From positions 992,001 to 1,056,000 of the forward strand of contig CAVOKJ010000002.1 of the NCBI GenBank assembly GCA_963696495.1: a stretch of DNA of 64,000 nt, written 5' to 3'. The position numbers and the translations under genes were made by a program. The stretch comes from Bog-756 sp963696495. Lineage in GTDB: Bacteria > Actinomycetota > Acidimicrobiia > Acidimicrobiales > RAAP-2. Of the stretch, positions 58,793 to 64,000 are shown piece after piece. The number at the start of each line of letters is the position of its first letter. The stretch's first letter is position 1. A model generated the notes under the pieces. It worked only from the letters and a program-made list of their open reading frames with translations. It was not told the DNA's origin and ran no database searches.

Positions 58793-59982
58793 CCGGGGAC
58801 GCCGTCACCTACAGTCCCTACGCCTACGAGATCCACGAGGACCCGTACCCGGTCTACGCCAGGCTCCGGCACGAGGCGCCCGTCTACCGGAACGACGAAT
58901 TCGACTTCTGGGCGCTGTCGCGGCACGAGGACGTGCTGGCCGCCTTCCGCAACCTCGACGGCTTCTCCAATGCGTCCGGGGTGTCCCTGGAGCCCAGCGC
59001 CTTCGGGCCCGACGCCCACCGGTTCATGTCCTTCCTCGCCCTCGACCCGCCCCGGCACACCCGCATGCGGTCGCTGGTGGGCAAGGGCTTCACGCCGTCG
59101 AAGGTCGCCCAGATGGAGGATCGGATCCGGGCCATCGCCCTCGAGCACCTGGAGCCGGCGCTCGAGCGCGGCTCCTTCGACTTCATCGCCGACTTCGCCG
59201 GAAAGCTGCCCATGGACGTCATCTCGGAGCTGGTCGGGGTACCCCGGTCGGACAGGGCCGAGATCCGCCGCCTGGCCGACCTGGTGGTCCACCGGGAGGA
59301 CGGGCTGTTCGACGTGCCGCCGGCCGGCATGGAGGCAGCCTTCACCCTGGTGGGCTACTACCAGGACATGGTCGACCAGCGCCGCCGACAGCCGATGGAC
59401 GACCTCACCTCGGCGCTGCTCCTGGCCGAGATCGACGGCGACAAGCTCACCGACGACGAGGTCATCGCCTTCCTCTTCCTCATGGTGGTGGCCGGCAACG
59501 AGACCACCACCAAGCTGCTGGGCAACGCCTGGTACTGGGGATGGCGCCATCCCGACCAGGGGGCCAAACCCTTCGCCGACCCCTCCCGCGTCCCCGACTG
59601 GGTGGAGGAGACCCTTCGCTTCGACACCTCGAGCCAGATGCTCCTCCGGGTCGCCCGGACGACGATGGAACTGCACGGCTCGACCATTCCCGAGGGGGAC
59701 CGGGTGCTCCTCCTGGTCGGCTCGGCGAACCGCGACGAGTCGGTCTTCCCCGACCCCGACCGCTACGACCTCGACCGCGACACGTCGCGGCTGGTCAGCT
59801 TCGGCAGCGGTCGGCACTTCTGCATGGGAGCACCTCTGGCCCGGTTGGAGGCGCGCATCGGCCTGGATGAGCTGACCAGGCGGGTGGCCCGCTACGACAT
59901 CGACCCGGACGGCATCGAGCGGGTCCACTCGATCAACGTCCGGGGCCTGGCCGCCGTGCCGACGACCGTGCACCTTCGTTGA
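58789..59982 (+). CDS. Cytochrome P450 (CYP123-like by position)
   Basis: A 397-residue soluble P450. The I-helix oxygen-binding motif is VVAGNETTTKLLGN, the K-helix ExxR is in VEETLRFD, and the heme-binding loop is FGSGRHFCMGAPLAR with C345 as the thiolate ligand. Like other actinobacterial P450s it needs a ferredoxin; one is encoded in the same operon. Gene order equals that of cyp123 (Rv0766c) in M. tuberculosis, but family assignment would need an alignment. It overlaps tetR by 4 bp and the SDR by 1 bp (TGATG). The substrate is unknown. Confidence 0.93.
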   Translation: MTGDAVTYSPYAYEIHEDPYPVYARLRHEAPVYRNDEFDFWALSRHEDVLAAFRNLDGFSNASGVSLEPSAFGPDAHRFMSFLALDPPRHTRMRSLVGKGFTPSKVAQMEDRIRAIALEHLEPALERGSFDFIADFAGKLPMDVISELVGVPRSDRAEIRRLADLVVHREDGLFDVPPAGMEAAFTLVGYYQDMVDQRRRQPMDDLTSALLLAEIDGDKLTDDEVIAFLFLMVVAGNETTTKLLGNAWYWGWRHPDQGAKPFADPSRVPDWVEETLRFDTSSQMLLRVARTTMELHGSTIPEGDRVLLLVGSANRDESVFPDPDRYDLDRDTSRLVSFGSGRHFCMGAPLARLEARIGLDELTRRVARYDIDPDGIERVHSINVRGLAAVPTTVHLR

Positions 59983-60782
59983 TGCCCCGTTTCGCACCCA
60001 ACCCCGAGCGACGTCCCGCCGTGGTGACCGGCGCGTCGTCAGGGATCGGTCAGGCCACGGCGGTGGCACTGGCCTCGCTCGGGCACCCGGTGGTGCTCGG
60101 CGCCCGACGGGTGGCCGAGTGCGAGGACACCGCCGAGGCCATCCGCAAGGACGGAGGGGAGGCCGTCGCCGTCCATCTCGATCTGGCGGATGCCGAGTCG
60201 GTCGAGAGGTTCGCCCGTGCGGCCGTGGACGCCCTCGGCCCGGTCGAGATCCTGGTGTCGAATGCCGCCCTCAACATGGCCGGCTCGGTCCTCGACACGG
60301 GTTCCGACGCGTTCGAACGCGTGCTGGCGGTCAACGTCAGCGGCACCCACCGGCTGGTGCGCGCCATCGCTCCGCAGATGACGGGTCGGAGGCGGGGCGA
60401 CATCGTCTTCGTCACCTCCGACGTCGCCGAACGACCGCGCCCGGCCATGGCCGCCTACGTGACCTCGAAGTGGGGACTGGAAGGCTACGTCCGCTCCCTC
60501 CAGATGGAGCTCGAGGGTACCGGCGTCCGGGCCACCATCGTGCGCCCCGGTCCCACCCTGACCGGCATGGGCATGGACTGGGATCCCGACGTGACCGGCG
60601 AGGTGATCGAGCAGTGGGCGGCGTGGGGGTTCGCCCGTCACTCCAATTTCATGCGCCCGGCGGGCGTCGCCGAGGCCATCGTGGCCGTGGTCTCCCTCCC
60701 CCGGGGCACCCATGCCACCGTCATCGAACTGCAGCCTGAAGCACCCATCCACACCGACACGAAGGACGAGGGAGAGCCATGA
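59982..60782 (+). CDS. Short-chain dehydrogenase/reductase
   Basis: A 266-residue SDR with AVVTGASSGIGQATAVALASLG, SNAALNMAG, the catalytic Ser in VFVTSDVAERP and Y-V-T-S-K. The ATG at 59982 overlaps the P450 stop (TGATG), and its own stop overlaps cyp51 by 4 bp. It probably oxidises an alcohol formed by one of the two P450s. It corresponds in class and position to Rv0765c. Confidence 0.92.
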   Translation: MPRFAPNPERRPAVVTGASSGIGQATAVALASLGHPVVLGARRVAECEDTAEAIRKDGGEAVAVHLDLADAESVERFARAAVDALGPVEILVSNAALNMAGSVLDTGSDAFERVLAVNVSGTHRLVRAIAPQMTGRRRGDIVFVTSDVAERPRPAMAAYVTSKWGLEGYVRSLQMELEGTGVRATIVRPGPTLTGMGMDWDPDVTGEVIEQWAAWGFARHSNFMRPAGVAEAIVAVVSLPRGTHATVIELQPEAPIHTDTKDEGEP

Positions 60783-62194
60783 GCATTGCCGTCGAGCGGC
60801 GTGAGCCGCCCAGAGTGTCCGGGGGCGAGGAGGAGAACGGCCATCTCGGCGAGCTCCGCGTCGACCCGATCAAACTGCTCGAACGGGTCCGTGCCGAGTG
60901 CGGGGACGTCGGGGTCTTCCGGCTGGCCGACCGGGATGTCGTGCTGCTGTCCGGAGCGGAGGCGAACGAGTTCTTCTTCCGCTCCCCCGAGGAGGTCCTC
61001 GACCAGGCCGAGGCGTACCCGTTCATGACCCCGGTGTTCGGCGAGGGGGTGGTCTTCGACGCCCCGCCGGAACGGCGCCGCGAGATGCTCCACAACCAGG
61101 CGCTGCGGGACAAGTTCATGCGGGGACATGCCGCCACCATCGCCGAGGAGGTCGACGCCATGGTGGCGGCCTGGGACGACGAAGGGGAGATCGACCTGCT
61201 CGACTGGTTCGCCGAGTTGACCATCTACACCTCGTCCGCCTGCCTCATCGGGAAGCGGTTCCGCAAGGAGCTGGACCAGCGGTTCGCCGCCCTCTACCAC
61301 GACCTCGAACAGGGTACCGACGCCATCGCCTACGTGGACCCCTACGCCCCCATCGAGAGCTTCCGCCGTCGCGACGAGGCCCGTCGGGGCCTCGTGCAAC
61401 TGGTCGAGGGGATCATGCAGCGCCGCGCCGGCGGGCCCGCGTCCACCGACGACGACCGGGACCTGCTCGATGTGCTCATGTCCATCAAGAACGAGGACGG
61501 CACGGACCGATTCACCGCCGACCAGGTCACCGGCATGTTCATCTCGATGATGTTCGCCGGCCACCACACCACCTCGGGCACGGCCGCCTGGACCTTGATC
61601 GAGCTGTTGTCGCACCCCGACGAGCTTCGGGCCGTCGACGCCGAGCTCGACGAGTTGTACGCCGGCGGTGCCGAGGTCAGCTACCAGGCCCTGCGCGAGA
61701 TGCCCCGGCTCGAGTCGGCCATCAAGGAGGCGCTGCGCCTCCACCCCCCGCTCATCTTGTTGCTGCGGGTGGCCAAGGAGGACCTGGAGGTCGAGGGCTT
61801 CGCCATCAAAGCCGGCCAGATGGTCGGGGCCAGCCCCTCCCTGTCGAACCGCATCCCCGAGGACTTCCCCGAGGCCGACGCGTTCCAGCCGGCCCGCTAC
61901 CTCGAACCCCGGGAGGAGGACCGCCTCAACCCCTGGACCTGGATCCCCTTCGGCGCGGGACGCCACCGGTGCGTGGGGGCGGCCTTCGCCATGATGCAGC
62001 TCAAGGCCATCTTCTCCGTGCTGCTCCTGGACTGGGAGTTCGAACTGGCCCAACCCCCGGACACCTACCGCAACGACCACTCGAAGATGGTCGTGCAGCT
62101 CCAGCAGCCGTGCGCCGTGCGGTACCGCCGGAGGGAGGCCCCCGGCTCGCGCCGGCCCCCGGCGCCGCGTCCCGGGCGGGAGGCGGAGGCATGA
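60779..62194 (+). CDS. cyp51: CYP51-family cytochrome P450 (sterol 14-alpha-demethylase-like)
   Basis: A 471-residue P450 with both CYP51 signatures: YPFMTPVFGEGVVFDA in the B' region and MMFAGHHTTSGTAAW in the I helix. ExxR is in KEALRLHPP, and the heme loop FGAGRHRCVGAAFA has C398 as ligand. As I remember it, the M. tuberculosis CYP51 sequence is very close throughout, including ASPSLSNRIPEDFPE and YRNDHSKMVVQLQQP. The last 20 residues are a Pro/Arg tail beyond the usual end. No sterol-synthesis genes are in the window, so the natural substrate is uncertain. The SDR upstream and ferredoxin downstream overlap by 4 bp each. Confidence 0.95.
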   Translation: MSIAVERREPPRVSGGEEENGHLGELRVDPIKLLERVRAECGDVGVFRLADRDVVLLSGAEANEFFFRSPEEVLDQAEAYPFMTPVFGEGVVFDAPPERRREMLHNQALRDKFMRGHAATIAEEVDAMVAAWDDEGEIDLLDWFAELTIYTSSACLIGKRFRKELDQRFAALYHDLEQGTDAIAYVDPYAPIESFRRRDEARRGLVQLVEGIMQRRAGGPASTDDDRDLLDVLMSIKNEDGTDRFTADQVTGMFISMMFAGHHTTSGTAAWTLIELLSHPDELRAVDAELDELYAGGAEVSYQALREMPRLESAIKEALRLHPPLILLLRVAKEDLEVEGFAIKAGQMVGASPSLSNRIPEDFPEADAFQPARYLEPREEDRLNPWTWIPFGAGRHRCVGAAFAMMQLKAIFSVLLLDWEFELAQPPDTYRNDHSKMVVQLQQPCAVRYRRREAPGSRRPPAPRPGREAEA

Positions 62195-62391
62195 TGCGGG
62201 TGGCGCTGGACCCCGACCTCTGCCAGGGCCACGGCGTGTGCGAGTCGGAGGCACCGACCGTCTTCCTGCTGGCCAAGAACCCGACGGTCACCATCCTGGA
62301 GGACCACCCCGACGAGGCTCTCCGCAGCCAGGTCGAGGCCGCCGTCCGGTTCTGCCCCACGTCCGCACTACGCATCATCGAGGAGGAATAG
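62191..62391 (+). CDS. [3Fe-4S] ferredoxin
   Basis: A 66-residue ferredoxin: MMRVALDPDLCQGHGVCESE supplies two cysteines in CxxxxxC, and FCPTSAL near the C-terminus gives the third with the usual Pro. Missing the middle cysteine, it should hold a 3Fe-4S cluster, as do P450-partner ferredoxins. It would pass electrons to the adjacent CYP51 and probably to the first P450. The ATG overlaps the cyp51 stop by 4 bp. It corresponds to Rv0763c. Confidence 0.94.
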   Translation: MMRVALDPDLCQGHGVCESEAPTVFLLAKNPTVTILEDHPDEALRSQVEAAVRFCPTSALRIIEEE

Positions 62392-62394
62392 GTC

Positions 62395-62955
62395 ATGCCG
62401 GCATTCCCACGGAGCGAGCTGGAAGAGATGATGCAGCGGTGGCTGGACGTCAACAAGGCGTGCGAGGCGCAGCTCGACTGGACGCCGATGGCCCAGCTGT
62501 ACGCCGAGGACGCCACCTACGGATGGAACAACGGGCCGAAGGACGAGTTCATGGCCGTGGGTCGGGACCAGATCCGCGACTACGCCCTGGGGCTGGAGAT
62601 GGAGGGGCTGGGCGGGTGGACCTACCCCTACCAACGGGTGCTGATCGACGATCAGCAGGGGGAGATCCTCGGACTGTGGAAGCAGGTCGCCGACGCCACC
62701 CGGGCCGACGGCAGCCACTACGAGATCCCCGGCCTGGGAGGCAGCTGGTTCCGGTATGCCGGCAATTTCCAGTGGAGCTGGCAACGGGACTTCTACGACG
62801 TGGGCAACGCCACCGCCACCTTCGTGGAGATGATCGGGGCCGGAGCCCTGACCCCGGCCATGCAGCGCCGCATCGAGAGGATCGGCTCCGGTGAGCGTCA
62901 GCCCGGCCACTACCGATTGGGCGAGGCACCGGTCGGCCTGTGGGAGGGCGTGTGA
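62395..62955 (+). CDS. SnoaL/NTF2-like protein of the P450 operon
   Basis: A 186-residue protein three bases after the ferredoxin stop. The N-terminal helix LEEMMQRWLDVNKACEAQLD, then MAQLYAEDATYGWNNG and strands with YPYQRVLIDDQQGEILGLWK, suggest the NTF2/SnoaL cone fold. GGSWFRYAGNFQWSWQRDFY is aromatic-rich. I recall an uncharacterised gene at this place in M. tuberculosis (Rv0762c), but equivalence is unverified. It may act on the P450 product or bind it. Confidence 0.8.
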   Translation: MPAFPRSELEEMMQRWLDVNKACEAQLDWTPMAQLYAEDATYGWNNGPKDEFMAVGRDQIRDYALGLEMEGLGGWTYPYQRVLIDDQQGEILGLWKQVADATRADGSHYEIPGLGGSWFRYAGNFQWSWQRDFYDVGNATATFVEMIGAGALTPAMQRRIERIGSGERQPGHYRLGEAPVGLWEGV

Positions 62956-62988
62956 ACGCCGGGCGCGGCGAACCGGCATGCTGAGGGG

Positions 62989-63513
<525 letters not shown>

Positions 63514-64000
63514 GTCCCGCCCGCACACCCCGGTCCGGGCCGGCGGGCCCGTCCACCGGCCGGAACCGGTCGATGACCCGGGAGCGCCAGGCCTTCACCT
63601 CGTCGGAGCGATCCGAGTCGGTGCGTCCCATCCGCACGAGCACCAGGTCGAGGGCGGGGCACACGTCGAGGTACTGCCCCTCGTGGCCGGCGGCCCAGAA
63701 CGTGCCGTGCGGGCCGACCTCGGTCCACCAGTGCGACCCGTAGAGGTCGCTCCCCTCCGGGTCGACGGACCGGGGGCGGCGCCCGTGGTCCACCCATCCC
63801 TCGGGGAGGAGCCGCCGGTCCTCCCAGACCCCGTCGCGCAGATACAACAGGCCGAACCGGGCGAAGTCGCGTGCCGTGGCGTAGGCGTAGGAGGCGGCCA
63901 CCCACGTCCCCGCCTCGTCGAAGGTGGTCGTGGCCGAAGCCATCCCCAGGGGACCGAAGAGGCGCTCGTCGAGGTACCGCCGGTAGGGCGGGCCCGGGCC

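Overview
The window is high-GC actinobacterial DNA, most probably from the class Acidimicrobiia or a close relative. I infer this from the very high G+C, frequent GTG and TTG starts, 4-bp ATGA/GTGA gene overlaps, the actinobacterial order hrcA-dnaJ-rsmE ... phoH-ybeY-CBS-era / recO-uppS, a BldD regulator, F420-type luciferase-like oxidoreductases, and a W-W-x-x-x-D-G-x-W-Y-P motif I associate with Acidimicrobiia. I see no insertion sequence, prophage, CRISPR array or rRNA. It reads as a chromosomal segment of dense housekeeping operons separated by metabolic islands.

Layout. 1-2 kb: a truncated membrane acyltransferase and an aldehyde dehydrogenase. 2-10.5 kb: a lipid-modification island. Its core is a coupled trio of FAD oxidoreductase, DUF1365 protein and cyclopropane-fatty-acid synthase-type methyltransferase. 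A START-SDR fusion runs divergently from the trio, and a SnoaL protein and an F420-type oxidoreductase converge on it. 10.6-15.9 kb: two tRNAs, signal peptidase I, a GH114-like glycosidase, a hemerythrin-like protein and several small unknowns. 15.8-40.5 kb: the housekeeping core on the minus strand (rpoD-dnaG, ppdK, glyS, hemW-phr-recO-hyp-uppS, era-CBS-ybeY-phoH-HIT-HTH-bldD, rsmE-dnaJ-hrcA with a CIRCE operator, and a DtxR-family regulator). It is interrupted by plus-strand tauE-like and dinG-like genes. 40.6-48 kb: a small glycan or envelope cluster (PAP2 phosphatase, GT4 and GT2 glycosyltransferases, an unusual double alpha/beta hydrolase, a Wzx-type flippase). 48-52 kb: lepA, rpsT and an orphan branched-chain-type binding lipoprotein.

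52-63.5 kb: a divergent catabolic or lipid-oxidation locus. On the minus strand, a 3-hydroxyisobutyrate-dehydrogenase-like enzyme, aldehyde dehydrogenase, carboxymuconolactone-decarboxylase-like protein, SDR, enoyl-CoA hydratase, F420-type oxidoreductase and hotdog thioesterase are tightly packed. On the plus strand, a TetR regulator, a cytochrome P450, an SDR, a CYP51-family P450, a 3Fe-4S ferredoxin and a SnoaL-like protein form a coupled operon. As I recall it, the Mycobacterium tuberculosis cyp51 neighbourhood (about Rv0762c-Rv0771) has the same classes of genes. The intergenic region holds a good sigma70-type promoter whose spacer contains a perfect 16-bp palindrome, and a possible 29-codon leader peptide coupled to tetR. 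The window ends in a truncated serine hydrolase.

The observations most worth following are this P450/CYP51 locus and its operator-leader region, the BldD homologue with a near-match c-di-GMP motif and two BldD-box-like repeats upstream, the double alpha/beta hydrolase with Arg and Cys at the nucleophile positions, the 20-bp tandem repeats ahead of the lipid trio, and the pyruvate phosphate dikinase lacking its regulatory threonine. All functional calls come from reading the sequence and remembered family knowledge; no database search was run.
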